DNA of 64,000 nt from Pseudomonadota bacterium (GTDB lineage: Bacteria > Pseudomonadota > Gammaproteobacteria > Burkholderiales > Burkholderiaceae_C): contig JAJZWA010000002.1 in the NCBI GenBank assembly GCA_021846965.1, positions 1 through 64,000 on the forward strand. The letters run 5' to 3'. Both the position numbers and the translations under genes were made by a program. The notes beneath the pieces were generated by a model. It was not told where the DNA came from, made no database searches, and saw only the letters and a list, made by a program, of their open reading frames with translations. Positions 1 to 6,810 of this stretch are shown here, in pieces (the stretch's first letter is position 1; every line of letters starts with the position of its first letter).

Positions 1-131
1 TCATGCAGTGGATGGCCGAGCCGGCGCAGATCGAGCGCAAGCGCATCGGGGTCGTGGTCCTGCTGTTCCTGGCGGTATTCACCTTCATCACGTGGCGGCT
101 CAAGACCGAATACTGGAAAGACGTGAAATAG
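1..131 (+). CDS. petC: cytochrome c1, C-terminal end (partial)
   Basis: The reading frame enters from outside the window, with codons in phase from base 3 and a TAG stop at 129-131. The 42 visible residues contain an EPAQIERKRIG stretch, one hydrophobic membrane segment and a lysine/tryptophan-rich tail ending YWKDVK. This is the membrane anchor and tail of betaproteobacterial cytochrome c1, the heme subunit of the bc1 complex, anchored in the inner membrane with its heme domain in the periplasm. The heme-binding part lies upstream and cannot be seen. sspA follows, as is usual in Burkholderiales, which supports the call. Confidence 0.85.
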   Translation, partial: MQWMAEPAQIERKRIGVVVLLFLAVFTFITWRLKTEYWKDVK

Positions 132-205
132 TCCGTCCGGCCCACGGCAAGCGTGCCCCCGCCCAGGCGTGGCACGGTCCTGCGCAACCACCGAAGCCTG
201 TCCCC

Positions 206-237
206 GGGGGTGAGTCAGCTCACTCCCTTTGCTTTTT
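206..237 (+). terminator. intrinsic terminator between petC and sspA
   Basis: A 9-bp stem (206-214 with 219-227, one G-T pair) with a 4-nt TCAG loop is followed by TTTGCTTTTT. This has the form of a rho-independent terminator for the petABC transcript. It ends about 15 nt before the sspA start and abuts the sspA ribosome binding site, so sspA depends on read-through or on a promoter lying within or before the hairpin. Confidence 0.6.
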
Positions 238-252
238 CAGGAGTCGCCTCTC

Positions 253-864
253 ATGATGGTGCTTTATTCCGGCACGACCTGCCCGTTCTCGCAGCGTTGC
301 CGTTTCGTGCTGTTCGAAAAGGGCATGGATTTCGAGATCCGTGACGTCGACCTTTTCAACAAGCCGGAGGACGTCAACGTCATGAATCCCTACGGCCAGG
401 TCCCCATCCTGGTCGAGCGCGATCTCATCCTGTACGAATCGAACATCATCAACGAGTACATCGACGAGCGCTTCCCCCACCCGCAGCTGATGCCGGGCGA
501 CCCGGTGGCGCGGGCCCGGGTGCGCCTGTTCCTGTTCAATTTCGAGAAGGAACTGTTCGTGCACGTGGGCACGCTGGAGTCGCGCGCCACCAAGGCCAAC
601 GAGAAGGCCATGGAAAAGGCCCGCTCGGCCATTCGCGACCGCCTGACCCAGCTCGCCCCGGTGTTCACCAAGAACCGCTACATGCTCGGCGACGAGTTCT
701 CCATGCTCGACGTGTCCATCGCGCCGCTGCTGTGGCGTCTGGATCACTACGGCATCGATCTGCCCAAGTCGGCGGCGCCGCTGGCCAAGTACGCCGAGCG
801 CATTTTCCAGCGCCCGGCCTACATCGAGGCGCTGACGCCGTCCGAGAAGGTGATGCGCAAGTAA
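253..864 (+). CDS. sspA: stringent starvation protein A
   Basis: A 203-residue glutathione-S-transferase-fold protein with a thioredoxin-like N-terminal half (about 1-80, with CPFSQRCRF near the start and the cis-Pro motif GQVPIL) and an all-helical C-terminal half. SspA binds RNA polymerase and acts in the stringent and acid-stress response. It is not expected to be a catalytic GST. The start at 253 is preferred over an upstream in-frame ATG at 229 because CAGGAG at 238-243 lies at the right distance and the family starts with this residue pattern. sspB follows 25 bp downstream, the normal sspAB arrangement. Confidence 0.95.
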   Translation: MMVLYSGTTCPFSQRCRFVLFEKGMDFEIRDVDLFNKPEDVNVMNPYGQVPILVERDLILYESNIINEYIDERFPHPQLMPGDPVARARVRLFLFNFEKELFVHVGTLESRATKANEKAMEKARSAIRDRLTQLAPVFTKNRYMLGDEFSMLDVSIAPLLWRLDHYGIDLPKSAAPLAKYAERIFQRPAYIEALTPSEKVMRK

Positions 865-889
865 GTCCGGCACCCCGCTGGAGGCCACC

Positions 890-1459
890 ATGACCGACAC
901 CGCCGAGGGCTCCACCTCCACCAAGCCCTACCTGTTGCGCGCCCTGTACGAATGGTGCTGCGACAACGGCTTCACGCCCCACCTGGCGGTGCGGGTGGAC
1001 TCCAGCGTGCGCGTGCCGCGCGAGCATGTGCGCAATGGCGAGATCGTGCTGAACATCAGCTTCGGCGCGACCAGCGGCCTCAACATGGGCAACGACGACA
1101 TCAGCTTCCGCGCCCGCTTCGGCGGCGTCGCGCGCGACATCGTCGTGCCCGTCAGCCATGTCACGGCCATCTACGCCCGCGAGAACGGCCAGGGCATGGC
1201 CTTCCCCGTGACCGAGGCCGAACTCGCAGGCGAGGGCGAGGATGGCCACGGCGGCGCCGTGCCCGAGGTCAACCCCGAGGCCGTGCCGCAACCCGCGACA
1301 GCCGAGCCGGTTCCCGCTGCGCCCGCCGCCGCGAGCCCGCGCCTGCATGCGGTGCCGCCGGCCGGTTCCGAGCTTTCGAGCGCACGCAAGGCGCCCGGCG
1401 ACGAGCCGCCCGAGCCGCCCCCGCGCGCTCCGGGCTCGCATCTCAAACGGGTCAAATAG
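890..1459 (+). CDS. sspB: stringent starvation protein B, ClpXP adaptor
   Basis: A 189-residue protein. Residues 1-105 form the SspB fold that binds ssrA-tagged substrates, with the motifs LYEWCCDNGFTPH and ISFGATSGLNMGN. The remainder is a long, low-complexity Ala/Pro/Glu-rich linker. The last residues (LKRVK) resemble the XB tail that docks on the ClpX N-domain. It delivers SsrA-tagged peptides from stalled ribosomes to ClpXP. The 3' end runs into a 10-bp tandem repeat that includes the stop codon. It forms an operon with sspA. Confidence 0.95.
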   Translation: MTDTAEGSTSTKPYLLRALYEWCCDNGFTPHLAVRVDSSVRVPREHVRNGEIVLNISFGATSGLNMGNDDISFRARFGGVARDIVVPVSHVTAIYARENGQGMAFPVTEAELAGEGEDGHGGAVPEVNPEAVPQPATAEPVPAAPAAASPRLHAVPPAGSELSSARKAPGDEPPEPPPRAPGSHLKRVK

Positions 1460-1480
1460 GGTCAAACAGGGTCAAACAGG
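1451..1480. repeat. 10-bp direct repeat, three copies, over the sspB stop
   Basis: Three tandem copies of GTCAAAYAGG (1451-1460, 1461-1470, 1471-1480) overlap the sspB stop codon at 1457-1459. A partial degenerate copy lies just upstream. This looks like local replication slippage. No function is claimed. Confidence 0.8.
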
Positions 1481-1508
1481 GCGCGCCCCGCACCCCCAGG
1501 CATCCCCG

Positions 1509-1584
1509 GCCGCTTTAGCTCAGCTGGTAGAGCAACCGCCTTGTAAGCGGTAGGTCGTCCGTTCGAGTCGGACAAGCGGCACCA
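1509..1584 (+). tRNA. tRNA-Thr (anticodon TGT)
   Basis: A 76-nt cloverleaf. The 7-bp acceptor stem GCCGCTT (1509-1515) pairs with AAGCGGC (1574-1580), followed by discriminator A and an encoded CCA (1582-1584). The D-arm contains AGCTCAGCTGGTAGAG. The anticodon stem ACCGC/GCGGT carries loop CTTGTAA with anticodon TGT at 1542-1544. The T-arm contains GTTCGAGTC. It reads ACA and other ACN threonine codons. A decayed accessory patch starts 12 bp past its 3' end. Confidence 0.97.
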
Positions 1585-1595
1585 GAAAACCTGTG

Positions 1596-1803
1596 TCAGG
1601 TGGCGCGGCGCTCGCGCGTGACTCGTGCTGCCGTGGCCCTTCGCTCGAACTCGTTGAATGCGCCTGTGAAGAACTCGCGCCACTCCTCTGGCGTGGGGGC
1701 GCGGCTTTGGGATCGCTTCGGCGGTGACCGATGCGCATGGCCAACGCAGTGCCACCCACCAGGACGAATCCGCGCAAAAAGCGGCCCGCCGTGAGGGCTT
1801 TGT
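1596..1803 (-). pseudogene. AbiEii-like nucleotidyltransferase remnant
   Basis: On the minus strand, about 1803-1709 encodes HKALTAGRF followed by LVGGTALAMRIGHRRS. That matches the opening nucleotidyltransferase motif of AbiEii/AbiGii toxin-family proteins (GGTALAL..GHRRS). The expected acidic residues (DLDFF) right after it are missing. A different frame then carries TPEEWREFFTGAFNEFERR and runs to a TGA at 1596-1598, which could be the tail of the same protein after an internal deletion and frameshift. No intact gene remains. The family call rests on one motif. Confidence 0.45.
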
Positions 1804-1809
1804 GCGACG

Positions 1810-1945
1810 TTATCTGGGCAGAGTGGGAGCCTCGACAGCTGTGCCGTCCTGATGCACTCGAGTGCTCAGGACCCTGCCTCGCTCGATATCCAGCAAGAGA
1901 TCGCGCTCGAAGCTGCTGTCATCGTCCATGGGGACGTACCCGAGC
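1810..1945 (-). pseudogene. C-terminal half of the IS-interrupted unknown gene
   Basis: Reading out of the IS left end on the minus strand, the frame continues GYVPMDDDSSFERD and ends with a TAA at 1810-1812. It is the remainder of the gene whose N-terminal part lies at 3369-3682 on the other side of the IS. Both parts carry the same 9-bp target site. Removing the IS and one copy of the duplication restores one continuous 146-residue frame across the Leu-Gly-Tyr codons. I do not recognise the function. The acidic and aromatic residue pattern is that of a soluble protein. Confidence 0.75.
1937..1945. repeat. IS target site duplication, left copy
   Basis: TACCCGAGC at 1937-1945 is repeated exactly at 3369-3377, immediately outside the two ends of the insertion sequence. 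A 9-bp duplication is within the 8-9 bp usual for the IS256 family. Confidence 0.9.
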
Positions 1946-3368
1946 GGTAATGTCCCACCGAGTGGTGTAAGTCTTGGGCGCGGTGAGCTGCGAAGGGCGT
2001 AGCCCGGAGCAGCTCACCGCGCACCGGTCGTCCCTGGAGATGGGGGTGGCCATCGTGAAGTCCGGATAAGGTTGAGGTGCGACCCACCAATCCTTGTCTG
2101 AAGGAAACCACGATGACCAACGCCACTATCGCATTGACCGAGCTCGCTGAGAAGGGGGCCGATGTCGACGTGCTGCGCCAGATGGTGCAGTTCATGGCCC
2201 AGCGCCTCATGGAGATCGACGTGGAGGGGCGCTGCGGCGCCGGCTACGACGAGAAGAGCGCCGCCAGGCTGAACAGCCGCAACGGCTACCGCGACCGCAC
2301 CTGGGAGACGCGCGCCGGCACGGTCGAGCTCAAGATCCCCAAGCTGCGCCAGGGCAGCTACTTCCCTGAGTTCCTGGAGCCGCGGCGCACCGCCGAGAAG
2401 GCGCTCACCGCCGTGATCCAGGAAGCCTACGTGCAGGGCATCTCCACGCGTTCCGTGGACGACCTGGTCAAGGCCATGGGCATGAGCGGCGTGTCCAAGA
2501 GCCAGGTGTCGCGTCTGTGCGGCGAGCTCGACGAGCAGGTCGGCGCCTTCCTCAACCGCCAGATCGAGGGCGACTGGCCCTACCTGTGGATCGACGCCAC
2601 CTACGTCAAGACCCGCGAAGCCGGCCGCATCGTCAGCGTGGCCGTCATAATCGCCGTCGGCGTCAACACCGAGGGCCAGCGCGAGGTGCTGGGCATGAAG
2701 GTCGGCGCCTCGGAGGCCGAGCCGTTCTGGACGGACTTCCTGCGCAGCCTCAACCGCCGCGGCCTGCGCGGGGTCAAGCTCGTCATCAGCGACAGCCACG
2801 AGGGCATCAAGGCGGCGGTCGCCAAGGTGCTCAAGGCCACCTGGCAGCGCTGCCGCGTGCACTTCATGCGCAACGCCCTGGCCCATGCCGGCAAGACGCA
2901 GCGGCGCATGGTCGCGGCCGCCATCGGCACCGTGTTCGTGCAGGACACGGCCGATGCCGCGCGAACGCAGTGGCGCACCGTGGCCGACCAGCTGCGCGAG
3001 CGCTTCCCCAAGCTGGGAACCCTGATGGACGAGGCCGAGCACGACGTGCTGGCCTTCATGACCTTCCCGAAGGCGCACTGGGCGCAGATCTACTCGACCA
3101 ACCCGCTCGAGCGCCTGAACGCCGACATCAAGCGCCGCACCAACGTCGTGGGCATCTTCCCCAACGACGCGGCCATCACCCGCCTGGTCGGCGCCATGAT
3201 GCTGGAGCAGAACGACGAGTGGTCGCTGAATCGCCGGTATATGCAGCTTGAAGGCCTTCAGTCGCTCTGCGATACTGCCCCGACTCGGCTGTCCGCTGTG
3301 GCACGCTGAGTACCGTGTACCTCAGCCTGTCCGGGCTGTGGACCTACACCACGTCGCGGGACGCGACC
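1946..3368 (+). mobile_element. IS256-family insertion sequence
   Basis: The element is 1423 bp. Its ends are set by the 9-bp duplication TACCCGAGC on both sides. The terminal inverted repeats are 28 bp (1946-1973 and 3341-3368) with 20 matching positions; the best conserved parts are GTCCC and GTGGTGTA. It carries a single transposase gene. The perfect target duplication shows a simple transposition with no later deletion at the ends, so the insertion is probably recent. It interrupts a minus-strand gene of unknown function. Confidence 0.92.
2113..3309 (+). CDS. IS256-family (mutator-type) transposase
   Basis: A 398-residue transposase, full length for the family. The DDE catalytic residues appear as D161 (WIDATYVK), D227 (ISDSHEG) and E333 (NPLERLN). 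The family signature CRVHFMRN lies between the second D and the E. It cuts and pastes the element through its terminal repeats. The ATG at 2113 is chosen because GAAGGA lies just upstream; an in-frame ATG at 2077 is nearer the terminal repeat and has no clear ribosome site. No frameshift or missing catalytic residue is seen, so the element looks active. Confidence 0.95.
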   Translation: MTNATIALTELAEKGADVDVLRQMVQFMAQRLMEIDVEGRCGAGYDEKSAARLNSRNGYRDRTWETRAGTVELKIPKLRQGSYFPEFLEPRRTAEKALTAVIQEAYVQGISTRSVDDLVKAMGMSGVSKSQVSRLCGELDEQVGAFLNRQIEGDWPYLWIDATYVKTREAGRIVSVAVIIAVGVNTEGQREVLGMKVGASEAEPFWTDFLRSLNRRGLRGVKLVISDSHEGIKAAVAKVLKATWQRCRVHFMRNALAHAGKTQRRMVAAAIGTVFVQDTADAARTQWRTVADQLRERFPKLGTLMDEAEHDVLAFMTFPKAHWAQIYSTNPLERLNADIKRRTNVVGIFPNDAAITRLVGAMMLEQNDEWSLNRRYMQLEGLQSLCDTAPTRLSAVAR

Positions 3369-3377
3369 TACCCGAGC
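3369..3377. repeat. IS target site duplication, right copy
   Basis: The second copy of TACCCGAGC, directly after the right terminal repeat. On the minus strand it reads GCTCGGGTA. Its last TA joins the first G of the IS to make the TAG that now ends the truncated gene. Confidence 0.9.
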
Positions 3378-3682
3378 TGTCTGCCCTGGGGGATGCGAAT
3401 CGTTCCCGAGTACCAATGGGCGAAGACTCGATCGGGAGAGTCCGGGAAGATGCTCGCCAGCGATGCCTCGGTTCCATCCTTGAGCGTCCCGTGCAGCCCG
3501 ATCAGGTACAGGCGATCATCGACGATTTCCCAGCTGCCGACATATCCGCGCCACATGGCGGTGCAATCGCGTGCGAAGCCCGGATGGCGGCCCCCCATCG
3601 CGAAATAATCGCGCAGCGGGTCCTCCCACATCGCCAGGTCATTTCCCTGGTAGCGCAGTCGCTCCGCAAACTGAGCGGTCAT
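3369..3682 (-). pseudogene. N-terminal part of the IS-interrupted unknown gene
   Basis: The minus-strand ATG at 3682-3680 follows a purine-rich AAAAGGGGAAACG ribosome site. The frame encodes 104 residues (MTAQFAERLRYQGN... to GRQLG) and then stops at a TAG created by the IS junction. It includes the motifs AMWRGYVGSWEIVDD, RLYLIGL and HWYSGTIRIPQG. The missing 42 residues are at 1810-1945. I do not recognise the family. The intact protein would be soluble, without signal peptide or membrane segment. It is divergent from the acyl-CoA ligase that follows. A stable truncated product is possible but unproven. Confidence 0.75.
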
Positions 3683-3849
3683 ATCGTTTCCCCTTTTCTC
3701 CGGCCCATGCCCTTCGCGCGGCACGGGCGGAGTCGTCGAGCCTTGGCGAGAGACTGGCCAAAGCTTGCCTGAACCCCCTGGCGCCCCGGCCTGAGTCGAG
3801 ATACAACCGAGGCGATCCGGCCTATTCTGGCCGTTGAGGAAATTCGCCC

Positions 3850-5493
3850 ATGCAAGACGCAGACTTGCGGCCCAATGGGGCCAACCACCGACCGCTGACA
3901 CCCATCCAGTTTCTCGAGCGTGCGGCCGAGGTTCATCCGAGGCGCCTGGCCATTGTCCATGGCGCGCTGCGCCGCGACTGGGGCGAGGTCGGACAGCGCT
4001 GCCGGCGCCTGGCCAGCGCGCTGCGCGGGCGCGGGCTGCGCCCGGGCGACGTGGTGGCGGTGATGCTGCCCAACGTGCCGGCCATGGTCGAGGCGCATTT
4101 CGGCATTCCCATGGCCGGCATGGTACTCAACACCCTGAACACCCGGCTCGACCCGGAGGCGCTGGCCTACATGCTGCACCATGGCGCCGCGCGCGCGGTG
4201 CTGTGCGACCCTGAATTCGCCGCCACCATGCGCCAGGCGGTGGAACTGGCGGTGGCCCAGGGGCTGGAGCGGCCCTTGCTGGTCGACGTGGCCGAGGCGC
4301 AGTTCGACGTCGGCGGCGCCAGCCTGGGGGGCATCGAGTACGAGGCGCTGCTGGCCGAGGGGGATGCGCAGGAGCGGCCGCCCGGGGTGGACGACGAATG
4401 GGCCTCGATCGCGCTGAACTACACCTCGGGCACCACCGGCAAGCCCAAAGGCGTGGTGTATTCCCATCGCGGGGCGCATCTCAACGCCGTCTCCAACGTG
4501 CTGGAATGGGACATGCCCCAGCATCCGGTCTATCTGTGGACCCTGCCGATGTTCCACTGCAACGGCTGGTGCTTTCCCTGGACCATCGCCGCGCGTGCCG
4601 GGGTCAACGTGTGCCTGCGGCGCGTGGATCCCGCGGCCATCCTGGGATTGATCCGCGAGCATCGCGTCACCCATTACTGCGGCGCGCCGATCGTGCATGG
4701 CATGCTGGTCAACGCGCCGGCCGAGCTCAAGGCCGGCATTTCCCATCAGGTGCGTGCCATGGTGGCCGGTGCCGCGCCTCCGGCGGCGCTGATCGAAGGC
4801 CTGGAATCCATGGGATTCGACCTCACGCACGTCTATGGGCTCACCGAGGTCTACGGCCCGGCGGCGGTGTGCGTGAAGCAGCAGGAATGGGAGCCACTGC
4901 CCCTGTCGGAGCGGGCGCGGCTGAATGCCCGCCAGGGCGTGCGCTACCACCTGCAGGATGGCGCCACGGTGCGTGACCCCGAGACCCTGCAGGAAGTCCC
5001 GCACGACGGCCAGACCATGGGCGAGGTGATGTTCCGGGGCAACATCATGATGAAGGGCTACCTGGGCGACCCCAAGGCCTGCGACGCGGCCTTCCGCGGA
5101 GACTGGTTCCACACCGGGGACCTGGCGGTGGTGGACCCCGACGGCTACATCAAGATCAAGGACCGCAGCAAGGACATCATCATCTCCGGAGGCGAGAACA
5201 TTTCCAGCATCGAGGTGGAGGACGTCCTGTACCGCCACCCGGCGGTGATGGTGGCCGCGGTGGTGGCCCGGCCCGATCCGAAGTGGGGCGAGACCCCCTG
5301 CGCCTTCATCGAGCTCAAGGCCGGCGCCAGCGCCACGCAGGAGGAGATCATCGCCTTCTGCAAGCAGCATCTGGCGGCCTTCAAGGCGCCGCGCCAGGTG
5401 GTGTTCGGCGAACTGCCGAAGACCTCCACGGGCAAGATCCAGAAGTTCGTGCTGCGCGAGCGCGCGCATTCGCGCGATGCGATCGACGTCTGA
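3850..5493 (+). CDS. acyl-CoA synthetase (AMP-forming, DmdB-like)
   Basis: A 547-residue ANL-superfamily ligase. The P-loop-like motif YTSGTTGKPKG is at about 191-201, FHCNGWCFPW follows at about 235, the adenylate motif HVYGLTEVYGP at about 325, and the C-terminal lysine motif KTSTGKIQKF at about 522. It activates a carboxylic acid as the acyl-AMP and transfers it to CoA. The FHCNGWCFPW pattern is typical of the medium-chain and methylmercaptopropionate (DmdB) group, but the true substrate cannot be read from sequence. The start at 3850 is preceded by GAGGAA. It lies 27 bp before a histidine kinase gene, perhaps by chance. Confidence 0.85.
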   Translation: MQDADLRPNGANHRPLTPIQFLERAAEVHPRRLAIVHGALRRDWGEVGQRCRRLASALRGRGLRPGDVVAVMLPNVPAMVEAHFGIPMAGMVLNTLNTRLDPEALAYMLHHGAARAVLCDPEFAATMRQAVELAVAQGLERPLLVDVAEAQFDVGGASLGGIEYEALLAEGDAQERPPGVDDEWASIALNYTSGTTGKPKGVVYSHRGAHLNAVSNVLEWDMPQHPVYLWTLPMFHCNGWCFPWTIAARAGVNVCLRRVDPAAILGLIREHRVTHYCGAPIVHGMLVNAPAELKAGISHQVRAMVAGAAPPAALIEGLESMGFDLTHVYGLTEVYGPAAVCVKQQEWEPLPLSERARLNARQGVRYHLQDGATVRDPETLQEVPHDGQTMGEVMFRGNIMMKGYLGDPKACDAAFRGDWFHTGDLAVVDPDGYIKIKDRSKDIIISGGENISSIEVEDVLYRHPAVMVAAVVARPDPKWGETPCAFIELKAGASATQEEIIAFCKQHLAAFKAPRQVVFGELPKTSTGKIQKFVLRERAHSRDAIDV

Positions 5494-5520
5494 GCCGGTG
5501 GTGCTGCCGAGCTGCCCGCC

Positions 5521-6780
5521 ATGAAGGCCGTGCCCGGGGACGAACAGGCCTTGCGCGGCGGCAGATTGCGCCGCCTGGCCTGGCGGCCGTGGACGGTCGT
5601 GGCGGTCTACGTCGCCGCCGCCAGCCTGTGGATCCTGGTGTCGGATCGCGTCGTGCGGGTGTCGGTGGGCAGGCCCGGCCTGGCCGAGACCTTCGACTCG
5701 ATCAAGGGCCTGGTCTTCGTCGTGGTCACCGGGCTGGCGCTGTACCTGCTGCTGCGCAGGTCGAGCCGCAGGATCGAGCAGGCCCTCGCCGACAGCGAAC
5801 GGCGCTACCGCGTCCTGTTCAGCCAGTCTCCCATCGGCAAGCTGGTCTGCGACGGCGAGCGCATCGTCATGGCCAACGACCGGGCGTTGAGCCTGTATGG
5901 GGCCCGGTCCCTCGGGCAGGTCGTCGGCCACAGCCTGTTCAAATTCGTTCCCGAGGCGCGCCGCGCGGCGGTGAGGGAGCGCCTGGAGAGATTCCAGTCC
6001 AGCGGGGATCCGATGCCCCTGCAGCAGGACAGGGCGAAGCGCCTGGACGGGCAGGAGATCGACATCGAATTCATGGCCTCGGCGCTGACCGAGGGCGGGC
6101 GCAGGCTGTTGCACGTGATCCTGCAGGACGTCAGCGAGCGCCGAGCACTGGAGCGAGAGGTCATCGAGATCAGCACCGCCGAGCAGGCCCGCATCGGCCG
6201 CGAGATCCACGACGGCATCTGCCAGCAGTTGCTGGCCACCGACCTGATGGTGGTGGGACTGCAGCGCCGCCTGGAGCGCGGGGGCGCCGACGAGCAGCTG
6301 CTGCAGGTGCTGCGCCAGGTGGCCACGCAGATCGAGCAGTCGCTCGCGCAGGCGCGCGCGCTGGCCAATGGCAGCGCGCCGGTCAACATCGATGCCGGGT
6401 CGCTGCAGGCCAGCCTGCAGGCCATGGCCGAGAGCGCGTCCGAGACCCACGGCATGCCCTGTACCCTGGAATTCGCGGGCGACGCGGGCGATCTGGACCA
6501 GGTCACCGCGACCCACCTTTATCGCATCGCGCAGGAGGCCCTCAACAATGCCATCAAGCACGCCCATGCCACGCGCATCGAGCTGAGCCTGGAGGTGCAG
6601 GGCCAGGGCTTCAGCCTGCAGGTGCGCGACGACGGTGTCGGCCTGCCGCAGGGCTTGCCCGCCTGGGGGCATCTCGGCCTGTCGATCATGCGCTATCGCG
6701 CGCGCATCGTCGGCGCTTCCTTGAACCTGCTGGCGCGCCCTGGGGGCGGGACCGTGGTGCGCTGCGAACGCGAGGGCTGA
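5521..6780 (+). CDS. PAS-containing sensor histidine kinase (HisKA_3 type)
   Basis: A 419-residue membrane sensor. There are two N-terminal membrane segments (about 22-44 and 62-82) with a short external loop, a PAS domain (about 95-205), a HisKA_3 dimerisation segment with phosphoacceptor His230 in GREIHDGICQQLL, and an HATPase_c domain with N-box EALNNAIKHAHA (about 338) and G-box DDGVGLP. This is the NarX/DegS-like class that normally signals to a LuxR-type response regulator. No regulator gene is adjacent, so it is an orphan kinase within this window. The signal is unknown. The start lacks a strong ribosome site, and coupling to the upstream ligase is possible. Confidence 0.88.
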   Translation: MKAVPGDEQALRGGRLRRLAWRPWTVVAVYVAAASLWILVSDRVVRVSVGRPGLAETFDSIKGLVFVVVTGLALYLLLRRSSRRIEQALADSERRYRVLFSQSPIGKLVCDGERIVMANDRALSLYGARSLGQVVGHSLFKFVPEARRAAVRERLERFQSSGDPMPLQQDRAKRLDGQEIDIEFMASALTEGGRRLLHVILQDVSERRALEREVIEISTAEQARIGREIHDGICQQLLATDLMVVGLQRRLERGGADEQLLQVLRQVATQIEQSLAQARALANGSAPVNIDAGSLQASLQAMAESASETHGMPCTLEFAGDAGDLDQVTATHLYRIAQEALNNAIKHAHATRIELSLEVQGQGFSLQVRDDGVGLPQGLPAWGHLGLSIMRYRARIVGASLNLLARPGGGTVVRCEREG

Positions 6781-6810
6781 ACCGCGGGCCCGCCGCGACC
6801 CTCGGCTGCC

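Noticed and set aside
1962-3352. IS ends placed at GTGGTGTA / TACACCAC
   Set aside because: These are the best conserved part of the terminal repeats, but the flanking bases there do not form a duplication. Extending the ends to 1946 and 3368 gives a perfect 9-bp target duplication and restores the interrupted frame.
3679-6672. A 997-codon open frame on the minus strand
   Set aside because: It lies opposite the acyl-CoA ligase and histidine kinase. Composition is Arg/His/Ala/Gly/Gln-rich and no domain is visible; it is a mirror frame of high-GC coding DNA.
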